Below, piece after piece: positions 16,935-25,296 of a DNA stretch of 57,587 nucleotides. Position 1 is the stretch's first letter. Each line of letters opens with the position of its first letter. Source of the DNA: Verrucomicrobiota bacterium (GTDB lineage: Bacteria > Verrucomicrobiota > Verrucomicrobiia > Opitutales > Opitutaceae). The notes under the pieces were generated by a model. It had not been told where the DNA came from. It saw only the letters and a list, made by a program, of their open reading frames with translations, and made no database searches. The stretch spans positions 1-57,587 of the forward strand of contig CANIWJ010000007.1 in the NCBI GenBank assembly GCA_947471035.1, written 5' to 3'. Made by a program: the position numbers and the translations under genes.

Positions 16935-18908
16935 ATGGCCTACGCCCCCCACTCTTCCACGCCCGATCGCGCCGGCTCGATGGTGGAGTCCCATCGCGGT
17001 TACGACCCCCGCCTCTGGCTTTTCTACGGCCTCGCCGTACTCCTCCTCGGCGTGCTCGCCGCCGGTCTGGCTTACCAACAACTCGGCCGCACCAATGAAC
17101 ACCGCGAACGCGAAACCGTGCAAAGCCAGCGCCGTGTCGTCATTCCCGGCCCCCGCGGCAACCTCTTCGACCGCGAGGGCCGCCTCCTCGTCGGCAACCG
17201 CCCCCGCTTCGCCGTCACCCTCAATCTCGACGAACTCCGCTCCGAATTCCGCAAGGAATACCTCCGCATCCGGCGCAACTACCGCGACAGCGGCGACAAG
17301 GATCTGCCCACCGCCGCGCAAATGGAACGCATCGCCCGCGTCTCCGTTGTCCAAGGCTACCTCAACATCGTCAACCGCGCCCTCGGCACCCGCCACCGGG
17401 TTGACGACGACGTCCTCGACCGCCACTACCGCCAGGCCCGCATCCTGCCCTACCTCCTCCTCGAAGACATCAGCCCCTCCGATTACGCCCGGCTCCTGGA
17501 ACAACTCCCCGTCACCTCGCCCCTCCAGGTTTACACCGCCAGCACCCGTAACTACCCGCACGGCTCCCTCGCTTCCCACACCCTAGGTTATACCGCTGCG
17601 GACGATGACCTCGCCGTCGGTGCCGACCTGCCCGGCGCCGACCTAACCACCTTCAAAATGCGCGGCAGCATCGGCCGCCAGGGCCTCGAAGCCGCCCTCG
17701 ACGCCCGTCTCCAAGGCCAGGCTGGCGGTGCCATCTACCGCGTCGATCCGGCCGGTTACCGTATCCAGCCTCCGTTACAAAAACGCCGCCCGGTGCAGGG
17801 CGGCGACGTCGTGGTGAGCCTCGACCTCGATCTCCAACGCGCCGCCGAAGCCCAGCTCTCCGAAACCGGCCTGGCCGGCGCCGCCGTCGCCCTCGACATC
17901 GCCACCGGCGAAGTCCTGGCCCTTGTAAGCAAACCCGACTACGACCTCAACGCCTTCACCCCCCGCCTCTCCAACGAGACCGCCGCCGACATCCAGACCC
18001 GCGGTGCCTGGATCAACCGCGCCACCCAGGGCCTTTACCCGCCCGGCTCCACCTTCAAGCTGCTCACCGCCATCGCCGGCCTGCGCAGCGGCCATATCCA
18101 GCCCGACTCCAGCGTCGAATGCACCGGCACCTACCGCGTCGGCGGCCGCATCTTTGTGTGCAACAACCACCGTGACCGCGGCACCGTCACCCTCTCCCAG
18201 GCGATCGAGAAAAGCTGCAACACCTTCTTCTACGACCACGGCCTGAAAACCGGCATCGACGCCATCGCCGCCGAAGCCCGCCGCCACGGCCTCGATGCTC
18301 CCACCGGCCTGGAACTTCCCTTCGAAGCGCGCGGCATGCTCGTCCCCGACCCCGCTTGGAAAGAAACCCGCCGTCAAGAACGCTGGTTCCCGGGCGACAC
18401 CGCCAACGTCTCCATCGGCCAGGGCGACCTCGCCCTCACCCCGCTGCAAATGGCGTGTTTTGTCGCCTCGCTCGCGCGCGGCGAGACCACCACACACCCC
18501 ACCCTCCTTCACCACCCCGATGCCCCGCGCCAGCACAGCGAGCCCGACAGCCTCACCCCCGCGCAACGCGGCGCGATCCTCGCTGGCATGGAAGCCGTGA
18601 CCAACACCGGCACCGGCCGCATCCTGCAAACCCCGCGCTACCGCGTGCCCGGCCTGCGCCTGGCGGGCAAGACCGGCACCGCGCAAAAACGCACCCCGGA
18701 AGGCACGCTCAACTTCGCTTGGTTCGTGGGCTTCCTGCCGATTGACAACCCGCAGATCGCCATCGCAGTGATCGTCGAAGGCGACACCCCCGGTGAAGAT
18801 GTTGCGGGGGGCCGCTACGCCGCCCCGGTGGCAGGCGCGATCATCAAAGCCTGGGCCGACAAATCCGTCCGCTACGCCCCCCTCCCGACCGTAGCCCCCT
18901 CCCCCTGA
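16935..18908 (+). CDS. mrdA: penicillin-binding protein 2 (elongasome transpeptidase)
   Basis: Monofunctional class B PBP of 657 residues, the transpeptidase partner of RodA in lateral wall growth. One membrane anchor lies near residues 32-55 (LWLFYGLAVLLLGVLAAGLAY). A PBP dimerisation domain with RRVVIPGPRGNLFDREGRLL follows, then the catalytic domain with Ser372 in PPGSTFKLLTA, the SxN motif S427-C-N and KTG at 579-581 (AGKTGTAQK). The frame is open upstream inside mreD; the ATG at 16935 fits the family N-terminus and 16980 is an alternative. RodA, often next in this operon, is absent from the window. Confidence 0.94.
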   Translation: MAYAPHSSTPDRAGSMVESHRGYDPRLWLFYGLAVLLLGVLAAGLAYQQLGRTNEHRERETVQSQRRVVIPGPRGNLFDREGRLLVGNRPRFAVTLNLDELRSEFRKEYLRIRRNYRDSGDKDLPTAAQMERIARVSVVQGYLNIVNRALGTRHRVDDDVLDRHYRQARILPYLLLEDISPSDYARLLEQLPVTSPLQVYTASTRNYPHGSLASHTLGYTAADDDLAVGADLPGADLTTFKMRGSIGRQGLEAALDARLQGQAGGAIYRVDPAGYRIQPPLQKRRPVQGGDVVVSLDLDLQRAAEAQLSETGLAGAAVALDIATGEVLALVSKPDYDLNAFTPRLSNETAADIQTRGAWINRATQGLYPPGSTFKLLTAIAGLRSGHIQPDSSVECTGTYRVGGRIFVCNNHRDRGTVTLSQAIEKSCNTFFYDHGLKTGIDAIAAEARRHGLDAPTGLELPFEARGMLVPDPAWKETRRQERWFPGDTANVSIGQGDLALTPLQMACFVASLARGETTTHPTLLHHPDAPRQHSEPDSLTPAQRGAILAGMEAVTNTGTGRILQTPRYRVPGLRLAGKTGTAQKRTPEGTLNFAWFVGFLPIDNPQIAIAVIVEGDTPGEDVAGGRYAAPVAGAIIKAWADKSVRYAPLPTVAPSP

Positions 18909-18942
18909 AATCCCCCCCCCTCGCCCCGCCTCCCCAAACGCG

Positions 18943-18974
18943 CCCAGCATCAAGTAACCTATTAGGTTACTTTG
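18943..18974. repeat. palindromic repeat unit, copy A
   Basis: About 32 bases centred on the dyad AGTAACC-N5-GGTTACT. The same unit, including the flanking CCCAGCATCA on the left, occurs inside the RND pump gene at 30316-30348, and as its reverse complement at 30249-30270. It begins 34 bases after the PBP2 stop and could also form a small stem after that operon, although no U-run follows it. Confidence 0.75.
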
Positions 18975-19128
18975 GGCTTGGGAACAAAAGCCTACCAAGC
19001 GGGCGCGTGGACCGGAATCAGCCAGACCGGATATCCATAAACCCGAAACGCGCTAAAATCCGGGCGGCATCAAAATCGCCCTTGATTCGTGAGATCGAGG
19101 GCGACAGGTTCCGCCCTCCCCGATAGCC

Positions 19129-19205
19129 GGACGCCTAGCTCAGTTGGTTAGAGCACATCCTTCACACGGATGGGGTCACAGGTTCGAGTCCTGTGGCGTC
19201 CACCA
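19129..19205 (+). tRNA. tRNA-Val (CAC)
   Basis: A 77-base cloverleaf. The acceptor stem GGACGCC pairs with GGCGTCC, and the D-arm is GCTCAGTTGGTTAGAGC. The anticodon stem CATCC/GGATG encloses loop TTCACAC with anticodon CAC at 19163-19165. The T-arm is ACAGG-TTCGAGT-CCTGT, discriminator A, and CCA is encoded. It stands alone between the PBP2 gene and the convergent anti-sigma-like gene. A GCCCT/AGGGC stem lies about 25-60 bases upstream. Confidence 0.97.
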
Positions 19206-19239
19206 TTTAACCGCGACGTTTATCGCGCTCAGGCTTATC

Positions 19240-20007
19240 TCAACGCTCGAAGGTAAACGAGGCCGCCGTGGTTTGAAACGCGGACCCGCCCACCCCCAGA
19301 CTGGCACTCGGCGAAGCCCCATAACGCGCCACAGTAGTGGCATCAACGCTCCAAGCCGGCCGGTTCTCACCCCGCGCCCAGGCGGCGGCACGTTCGGCTT
19401 CCTGGGCCGTGGCCTCGTCCAAAACATAGCTCCAACGCGACACCGCCCCGACTTCGTGGCTTTCGTTTGCAATCCCTACTGCCGCCAAGGTCAGACGCGG
19501 GGCCAGCCCGTGCTCCGGCACCAGCGAACCCATGCCCGACGGACGGGCGGCGGGAAACTCCGCCACTTTGGCCAAAATCACCGGCTCCGGCTCGGCATGC
19601 ACCACCGCCGCTGCTTGCTTGGTGGCCGGCGCATCCGCCGCGACACTCATGACCGGAGAACTGACGCGCACCATCAACACCGTAAACAAAGCGGCCGCAC
19701 CGGCCAGACCGCCGCCCGCCGCCCAGTTCCAGTTCCAAGCCCAGCCGCGCGAACGCTCGGGCGCGTTCACCTTGCGATCCGCTTCGCGCAGCGCACGAAG
19801 CATACGCTGCGAAGCTGGAGCCCCGGCCGCCGAACGCCGGAACAATTCCTCGCAACCTCCCTGCATGGCCCGATACATTGCCAGCTCGCGCCGACGCGCG
19901 GGCTCGGCCTGCAAAAGCAGCTCCAGCTCCAAGGCCTCGCCTGCATTCAGCCGGTGGTCGAGGTGGAGGTTTACCAGTTCCCTAAACCTGGGGTCCGAGT
20001 TTTTCAT
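19240..20007 (-). CDS. putative anti-sigma factor (membrane protein)
   Basis: A 255-residue protein whose ATG overlaps the stop of an ECF sigma gene by four bases, the classic sigma/anti-sigma layout. The N-terminal 70 residues are helical and charged (DPRFRELVNLHLDHRLNAGE), as in anti-sigma domains. One membrane helix follows a Trp-rich patch (GGLAGAAALFTVLMV, about 98-112), then a low-complexity Ala-rich periplasmic tail. I do not see the HxxxCxxC zinc motif of ZAS-type anti-sigma factors. The function is inferred from context. Confidence 0.7.
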   Translation of the reverse strand: MKNSDPRFRELVNLHLDHRLNAGEALELELLLQAEPARRRELAMYRAMQGGCEELFRRSAAGAPASQRMLRALREADRKVNAPERSRGWAWNWNWAAGGGLAGAAALFTVLMVRVSSPVMSVAADAPATKQAAAVVHAEPEPVILAKVAEFPAARPSGMGSLVPEHGLAPRLTLAAVGIANESHEVGAVSRWSYVLDEATAQEAERAAAWARGENRPAWSVDATTVARYGASPSASLGVGGSAFQTTAASFTFER

Positions 20008-20735
20008 TGATCATCCTTTCCGATTAACTCCCGGAGGCTGTCGCGAGCGCGGGCGATCCGGCTTTTGACCGTTCCCACCGAGATACCCAAAATCACGGCA
20101 ATCTCTTCGTAAGAGAGGTTCTTAACGTTTCTTAAAATCAAAATCTCCCGGTGGCGGGCACTGAGCTTTTCCATCCCCACCGCGATGCGGTCCACCAGTT
20201 CCTGCGTGACCGTGAGGTCTCCCGGCGACTCGGCGTCACCGGCAAACACTTCGGCAAACGTCGTGGTGTTGTCCTCCCCCACCGGCTGATCGAAGGAGAC
20301 GGTGTGGTCGCGTTTGCGCCGCCACCAATACCAGTAACGGTTTCGCGCCAAATTGGTCGCGATCTGGTAAAGCCAGGTGGAAAAAGCCGAATCGCCGCGA
20401 AAGTTGGCCAGGCCGCGATGCGCGCGGATAAAGGCGTCCTGCGTCACTTCCTCAGCGTCCTGCGGATTTCGAAGCAACTGGTGCACCATGGCGTAGATGC
20501 GATCCCAATGCCGGTTAACCATTTCCTCGAAGGCGGCGGCGTCGCCATTGCGAAAGCGATCCACCAGAATTCGGTCGAGAGCTACTTCTTGGGCGCGGGC
20601 AGACATATGTTGGTCCGCACTCTGACGCGCTTCCTCGGCGAATGTTCCCTCGGTTTTTTTCGGTGCCGTAACCATCGCCGGAACTAGCGCGGCGGGAGCG
20701 GCCGCCAGAGGTAACGTTTGCGGCAAGGTGCTCAT
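20004..20735 (-). CDS. ECF-family RNA polymerase sigma factor
   Basis: Sigma-70 family ECF factor of 243 residues. Region 2 runs from DRFRNGDAAAFEEMVNRHWD through DAEEVTQDAFIRAHRGL and FRGDSAFSTWLYQIATNLAR. Region 4 has LSARHREILILRNVKNLSYE and LGISVGTVKSRIARARDSL, a normal HTH. The first 50 residues are low complexity and may not be translated; ATGs at residues 21 and 44 are alternatives, the latter (MSARAQEVALDRIL) closest to the family start. A 27-base palindrome sits five bases before the first ATG. It is followed by the anti-sigma-like gene with a four-base overlap. Confidence 0.9.
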   Translation of the reverse strand: MSTLPQTLPLAAAPAALVPAMVTAPKKTEGTFAEEARQSADQHMSARAQEVALDRILVDRFRNGDAAAFEEMVNRHWDRIYAMVHQLLRNPQDAEEVTQDAFIRAHRGLANFRGDSAFSTWLYQIATNLARNRYWYWWRRKRDHTVSFDQPVGEDNTTTFAEVFAGDAESPGDLTVTQELVDRIAVGMEKLSARHREILILRNVKNLSYEEIAVILGISVGTVKSRIARARDSLRELIGKDDQ

Positions 20736-20739
20736 CGAA

Positions 20740-20766
20740 GGGCCCTAAAAGCCGCTTTTGGGGCCC
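20740..20766 (-). promoter_or_regulatory. 27-base palindrome before the ECF sigma start
   Basis: Thirteen-base arms (GGGCCCTAAAAGC and its partner GCTTTTGGGGCCC) flank a single central base, with one T/G position that pairs as G-U in RNA. It begins five bases upstream of the first ATG of the sigma gene on the minus strand. It could be an operator for autoregulation or an mRNA hairpin hiding the initiation region. The role is inferred; the symmetry is directly visible. Confidence 0.5.
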
Positions 20767-20855
20767 CTCTGTCAACCGGCTTGTCCCGGGCTTCGGCAAA
20801 AAACCCTTGCCAACGTCCGCCGTGAAATCATCCAAAGCACCCTCACAGCGCACGG

Positions 20856-20930
20856 GGGTCGATAGCTCAATGGTAGAGCAGCATCCTTTTAAGTTGTTGG
20901 TTCCGGGTTCGAATCCCGGTCGACCCACCA
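20856..20930 (+). tRNA. tRNA-Lys (UUU)
   Basis: A 75-base cloverleaf. The acceptor stem GGGTCGA pairs with TCGACCC, the D-arm is GCTCAATGGTAGAGC, loop CTTTTAA carries anticodon TTT at 20888-20890, the T-arm is CCGGG-TTCGAAT-CCCGG, discriminator A, CCA encoded. The anticodon stem is GCATC against GTTGT, leaving a T-T mismatch at the fourth pair and a G-T pair at its base. This is weaker than the usual GCAGC/GCTGT pairing of close relatives of this tRNA. Confidence 0.96.
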
Positions 20931-20952
20931 AGCGCTGGCCCCGGCCGGGAGC

Positions 20953-22290
20953 TCAAAAATCCTGCAAGCGCTGCTCTCCCGCCCCTCTGTCCGGCTCCAG
21001 CCGGGCCAGCACTTCGCCAAGCAGGTAAATCGAGCCGGTCACCACCAGCACATCCTCCGGCCCGCCCGCCGCGCACACGCCCGGACCCGGGAAAAGCCCT
21101 TCCACCGTCGCGCGGTGAATTTGTCCTCCGCCAGTCGCTGCGCGCGAAAAAAACTCCGCCGGCACCAAGGCCTCCAACTCCTCAAAGGTGCTCGCCCTCG
21201 CCTGCTGCGGTCGAGCGAGGTGGATTTCTCGCGCATGCCGTCCCACCACCGCCAGTAGCGGCGCGGCGCGGCTCACCCCCAGCACGCCGGTGATCACGAT
21301 CGGGCGACGGCCGGTCTCTTTGACCAGCTTACCCAGCAAATCATCCAACACCGCCGCCCCCTCGGGGTTGTGCGAGGCGTCGAGCACCAGCAATCGGCCA
21401 TCGGCCAGCCGCGTGCGTTGCCAGCGCCCCGGCCAGCTCACGTTGGCCAAACCGGTTTGGAGGTGCGTATCCGTAATCCCCAAACGCCCGGCCAGCAGTC
21501 GGACCACCAAGGTCGCGGTGGCGGCATTGAGGCGTTGATAATCGCCCTCCAGACCGGCGCGCGGATACGCCGCGATGCCTTCGCCAAACACCTCGCGCAC
21601 GCTGGTCAGCGGCGCGCCGCGTTCAGCCGCGATGGCCCGCACCACCGCCTCGGCCTCCAGCGGCAACCGCCCCATGACCACGGGCACGCCCGGCTTGATG
21701 ATCCCGGCCTTTTCCGCCGCGATTTTCTCCAGCGTGTCGCCCAGCAGCTCGCAGTGGTCCAGCCCGATGCTGGTGATCACGCTCACCTCGGGGCGGATGA
21801 TATTGGTTGCGTCCAGCCGCCCGCCCAGCCCGACCTCGATAATCGCCACGTCGCAAGCGCGGCGGGCAAACTGCAAAAACGCCATCGCGGTCATTAACTC
21901 GAAGAAACTCGGTGCCTCCCCCGGCGCGTCGCGCTCCAAGCCCGCGACCACAGGCGCCAATTCTCCGTAATAGGCCACGATCTCCGCCTCCGAGAGCGCC
22001 ACGCCGTCCACCTGCACGCGTTCGCCGAGGCGCACCAGGTGCGGCGAGGTGTAGAGCCCGGTGCGCCGCCCGGCCGCGCGCAGGATGCTCGCCAGCATGG
22101 CCGAGACCGAGCCTTTGCCATTAGTGCCCGCGACGTGGATCAGCGGCAGCGCCCGTTCCGGCTCACCCAGCAGCCGGGTAAACGCCAACATGCGATCAAT
22201 GCCGAACGACACCCCGCGCGCCTTCAGCGCATAAAGCCGCTCGCAGACGGCGGCGTATTCGGCCGGGGAGACTGGGGAAACGCTGCTCAA
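20953..22290 (-). CDS. folC: folylpolyglutamate/dihydrofolate synthase
   Basis: Mur-ligase family FolC of about 445 residues. It adds glutamate to folates and, in bifunctional forms, makes dihydrofolate from dihydropteroate. The ATP-binding loop HVAGTNGKGSVSAML, the TSPHLVRLGERVQVDG segment, EVGLGGRLDATN, the TSIGLDHCELLGDT stretch and the C-terminal LDASHNPEGA are all typical. The frame is open to a GTG at 22359 inside accD; I prefer the TTG at 22290, which begins just before the conserved SPAEYAAVCERLYAL. Neither has a good ribosome-binding site, so the start is uncertain. It follows accD on the same strand. Confidence 0.92.
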   Translation of the reverse strand: MSSVSPVSPAEYAAVCERLYALKARGVSFGIDRMLAFTRLLGEPERALPLIHVAGTNGKGSVSAMLASILRAAGRRTGLYTSPHLVRLGERVQVDGVALSEAEIVAYYGELAPVVAGLERDAPGEAPSFFELMTAMAFLQFARRACDVAIIEVGLGGRLDATNIIRPEVSVITSIGLDHCELLGDTLEKIAAEKAGIIKPGVPVVMGRLPLEAEAVVRAIAAERGAPLTSVREVFGEGIAAYPRAGLEGDYQRLNAATATLVVRLLAGRLGITDTHLQTGLANVSWPGRWQRTRLADGRLLVLDASHNPEGAAVLDDLLGKLVKETGRRPIVITGVLGVSRAAPLLAVVGRHAREIHLARPQQARASTFEELEALVPAEFFSRAATGGGQIHRATVEGLFPGPGVCAAGGPEDVLVVTGSIYLLGEVLARLEPDRGAGEQRLQDF

Positions 22291-22319
22291 AAACGGAATA
22301 GCCCAGAACTCGCGCGCCC

Positions 22320-23180
22320 TCAGGCCGCCGCCGGGGCCTTGCGCGTGTGCAGCGCGCACAGGACGCCGCGCAGGGTGTCACGCATTTCCAGACGCGGCAC
22401 GATCAGATCAATCAAGCCCTTCTTTTGCAGGAATTCAGCGGTTTGAAACCCGGGAGGCAGGGTCTGCTTGACCGTGTCCTTGATCACGCGCGCCCCGGCA
22501 AAGCCGATCAAGGCACCGGGCTCGGCGATGTTCACATCGCCCAATACCGCGAAACTGGCGGTCACGCCACCCATGGTCGGATGGGTCAACACCGAGATAT
22601 AGGGCAGCTTGGCCTCGGCCAGACGCCCCAGCGCCGCGCTCGTTTTGGCCATTTGCATGAGCGAGAAAATCCCTTCCTGCATGCGCGCGCCGCCCGAAGC
22701 GGAAAAGATGATGCAGGGAATTTTCTCCGCCATCGCGCGCTCGATCGCGCGGGTGATCTTTTCGCCGGCGGCCGAACCCATGGCCCCGCCGCAAAACCGG
22801 AAATCCATCACCGCGACCGACACCGTAATGCCGTGAATGGCCCCGACGCCGCAAATCACCGCTTCGGGCAAGCCGCTGTCTTTTTCGTATTTCTTAATGC
22901 GCTCAGGATAAGGCGCGGAGTCCACGAACTTCAGCGGATCGGCCGAACGCACCGACGCGTCGTGCTCGACGAACGTATCCGCATCAAACAGCCCCTCGAT
23001 CCGGGCCCGGGCCCCGATCGGGAAATGGTAGCCGCTCTTGGCCACGACCATCTGGTTGGCCGCGAGTTCCTGATTGAAAACGACTTCGCCCGAGATCGGG
23101 CACTTCGTGTAAAGGCCCTTGGGGATGTCCTTCTTTTTGACCACTACGGTGGAATACTTGGGCGTGCTGAAAAGCGACAT
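22320..23180 (-). CDS. accD: acetyl-CoA carboxylase carboxyltransferase subunit beta, zinc-ribbon residues lost
   Basis: A 286-residue AccD, which with AccA transfers the carboxyl group from biotin to acetyl-CoA in fatty acid synthesis. The crotonase-like core is strongly conserved: [49 protein letters not shown] and GFAGARVI. The N-terminal zinc ribbon is not intact: of the four ligand cysteines (27, 30, 46, 49 in E. coli), only Cys27 remains (TKCPISGE), the others being Ser30, Val46 and Ser49. I start at the ATG at 23180, two codons inside a GTG. folC lies downstream and comF upstream on the same strand. Confidence 0.94.
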   Translation of the reverse strand: MSLFSTPKYSTVVVKKKDIPKGLYTKCPISGEVVFNQELAANQMVVAKSGYHFPIGARARIEGLFDADTFVEHDASVRSADPLKFVDSAPYPERIKKYEKDSGLPEAVICGVGAIHGITVSVAVMDFRFCGGAMGSAAGEKITRAIERAMAEKIPCIIFSASGGARMQEGIFSLMQMAKTSAALGRLAEAKLPYISVLTHPTMGGVTASFAVLGDVNIAEPGALIGFAGARVIKDTVKQTLPPGFQTAEFLQKKGLIDLIVPRLEMRDTLRGVLCALHTRKAPAAA

Positions 23181-23217
23181 AGTCACGTAAGGGGATGAAT
23201 TAATGAGAGAAATGCGT

Positions 23218-24009
23218 TTAACCGTGGCCGAAAGTGCAGACGTCCACTTTCAGCGCGCCCGCCCGCCGCAGCACGGCCGCGCAGGCATTGAGAGTGGAAC
23301 CCGTGGTGAAGACATCGTCGATGAGCACATACCGAAGCTCGGGGTTAATGCCGACCCCGGGGGCGAGGGCAAACGCGTTTTTGAGGTTAGACTGCCGCTG
23401 CGCGCGATCGAGACTGGTTTGCGTTTGGGTATCAATGACCCGCGCCAGCACCGCCGAGCAACGCGTCCCGCCACCAAGCTCGCGCACCAAGGCCTGCGCA
23501 TACTCGCTCGCCTGGTTGTAACCGCGCTCTCGCTCCTTGCGCCCGTGCAAGGGCACCGGCACCAACACCGCCCCGCGCAGGAACTCCGCCACGTGGGGAT
23601 TGGCCGCGACGATCGTTGCCATATCGCCCAGCACGTGCAGGCCCTGCCGGTATTTTAAAATATGCACCAGCGACCGCGCCGGGCCGCGAAACAGCACCGC
23701 CGTGCGCCCTTCGCCAAACTCCGGCCGCAATCCCTCGCAGTGCACGCACAGTCGCTCCCCCGAGGCCTCGCCAAAAAACGGATGCCCGCAACTCGGGCAA
23801 CATGGCGGCTCCACCCGCACCAGCAAGGGCACGCAGGCCGCGCAGACCATCCGCAACGGACTCGCCTCGATCAGGTCGCCGCAATGCACGCACGATGGCG
23901 GAAACACCAAATCCGCCGCCACCCGCGCCCACGCCCTCCAACTGCCCGCCGCCGCCACGTCTGCCGGGGCTGCCGGGGCCGCTGTGCCTGTGTCTTCTAG
24001 CGGTTCCAT
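23218..24009 (-). CDS. ComF-family phosphoribosyltransferase-like protein
   Basis: A 263-residue ComF/GntX-type protein. The N-terminal zinc-ribbon-like region has paired cysteines (CVHCG, CAAC, CCPSCG, CVHC, about residues 40-92). The C-terminal type I phosphoribosyltransferase domain contains [17 protein letters not shown] and the PRPP loop [13 protein letters not shown]. In naturally competent bacteria ComF is needed for DNA uptake, but members occur widely without competence and the substrate is unknown. The start overlaps the 3' end of truA by 13 bases, indicating one transcript. Confidence 0.9.
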   Translation of the reverse strand: MEPLEDTGTAAPAAPADVAAAGSWRAWARVAADLVFPPSCVHCGDLIEASPLRMVCAACVPLLVRVEPPCCPSCGHPFFGEASGERLCVHCEGLRPEFGEGRTAVLFRGPARSLVHILKYRQGLHVLGDMATIVAANPHVAEFLRGAVLVPVPLHGRKERERGYNQASEYAQALVRELGGGTRCSAVLARVIDTQTQTSLDRAQRQSNLKNAFALAPGVGINPELRYVLIDDVFTTGSTLNACAAVLRRAGALKVDVCTFGHG

Positions 24010-24773
24010 GGCGCCGGATAGTGCACTCGCTCCAAAAACAAGCCCTGCGGCGGCGCGGTCTCCACCTCGGCGGTGCGTTCCCGGCTGGCCAGCAACGCCG
24101 TGATGCGCTCCGCCGAGAGTTTACCCATACCGGCATAAACCAGCGCGCCGACCAGGCTGCGCACCATTTTGTAGAGAAACCCCTCCGCCTCCGCCTCGAT
24201 CCGCAGCCGATTGCCGTCCTCGATCAAATCCAGCCGCGCCAGAGTGCGCACGGTGTTTTCCCGCTCCTCGCCGCCGAAGGCCGAAAACGCCCGGAAATCA
24301 TGCCGCCCGCGCAGGACCGCCGCCGCCGCGCGCATCGCCGCCACGTCGAGTGCCTTCGGCACCGACCACGCATAGGCCTGGGTAAACGGATCCGCCCACC
24401 CGCCATGCACGAGGTGGTAATGGTAGGTTTTGCCCACGGCGGAAAACCGCGCGTGAAACTCCGGCCCCACCGGCTCAGCCGCCCGCACTTGAATCGCCGT
24501 CGGCAAGCCTCCCCGCAAAGCCGCCAGCAACCGCTCCGGCCCGTGCCGCCAGCCGCCCTCGAAGTGAAAAACCTGCCCGCGCGCATGCACCCCCGCATCG
24601 GTGCGCCCGCTCCCGTGGATGCGCATATCCGGCGTTTGCAAAAGCTCGCCCAAGCGCCGCTCCAGATGGTCCTGGACCGCATTCTTGTCCGGCTGGCTTT
24701 GCCACCCCGAAAACGCCGTGCCATCGTAGGCCACCAGACACTTCCACCGCGAAATTGCCGCCGCGTCCGCCAT
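23997..24773 (-). CDS. truA: tRNA pseudouridine synthase A
   Basis: TruA, 258 residues, makes pseudouridine at positions 38-40 of the tRNA anticodon arm. The catalytic Asp59 lies in GSGRTDAGVHARGQV. Other family landmarks are the N-terminal VAYDGTAFSGWQ and the late FLYKMVRSLVGAL, with LERVHYP at the end. The ATG at 24773 (MADAAAISRWK) gives the normal length. It sits nine bases after the yqgF stop and overlaps comF at its 3' end. Confidence 0.95.
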   Translation of the reverse strand: MADAAAISRWKCLVAYDGTAFSGWQSQPDKNAVQDHLERRLGELLQTPDMRIHGSGRTDAGVHARGQVFHFEGGWRHGPERLLAALRGGLPTAIQVRAAEPVGPEFHARFSAVGKTYHYHLVHGGWADPFTQAYAWSVPKALDVAAMRAAAAVLRGRHDFRAFSAFGGEERENTVRTLARLDLIEDGNRLRIEAEAEGFLYKMVRSLVGALVYAGMGKLSAERITALLASRERTAEVETAPPQGLFLERVHYPAPWNR

Positions 24774-24782
24774 GAGGAAAAC

Positions 24783-25229
24783 CTAAGCGCCCTCCCTGTC
24801 GTCGGCGGCGGGCAGCCCCGGCGGGAAGCGTTGATCCAAATAATCCTGTAAAATCACCGCCGCCGCCCGCGAATCGACGATGCCCTTGGCCCGGATTTCC
24901 CGGAGTTGTTTTTGGTTCATGCCCTGCTCGGCCATGTGCGAGGTCAGCCGCTCGTCCACCAGATGCACCGGCAGACCGAATTCGGCGCGCAGCTCCGCCG
25001 CCAAAGCCTCCATTTCCTTCGCCTTGAAGCCGGCCGAACCATCCATGTTCAACGGATAACCCAGCACGATCTCGTCGATGCGCCGCTGCCGGATCACCTC
25101 CGCCAAGGCCCGCCGCCGTCCCGCCAGCTCCGCCACCACCAAGGCAGGCAAGGGCGTGGCGATTCCCAGTTCGTCTCCCCCGGCCAACCCAATGCGCCGG
25201 GTGCCGTAGTCGATGCCGAGGAAACGCAT
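24783..25229 (-). CDS. ruvX: YqgF/RuvX-type pre-16S rRNA nuclease-like protein
   Basis: A 148-residue RNase H-fold protein of the YqgF family, implicated in 16S rRNA 5'-end maturation. The N-terminal FLGIDYGTRRIGLAGGD carries the first catalytic Asp; VLGYPLNMDGSAG, LVDERLTSHMAEQ and VDSRAAAVILQDYL follow in the expected order. The ATG at 25229 is the family start, although the frame is open further upstream. It lies between truA and the GDP-mannose precursor gene, all on the minus strand. Confidence 0.93.
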   Translation of the reverse strand: MRFLGIDYGTRRIGLAGGDELGIATPLPALVVAELAGRRRALAEVIRQRRIDEIVLGYPLNMDGSAGFKAKEMEALAAELRAEFGLPVHLVDERLTSHMAEQGMNQKQLREIRAKGIVDSRAAAVILQDYLDQRFPPGLPAADDREGA

Positions 25230-25296
25230 GGGAAATAAAAGGAAGCGGAATAACGCAGCGGTAAGCCTTAGAGGCGAACCCGCCGACTCAGCCGAC

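Noticed and set aside
22291-22359. GTG start of folC inside accD
   Set aside because: It would overlap accD by 40 bases and add 23 residues not seen in the family. The TTG at 22290 is preferred, with low certainty.
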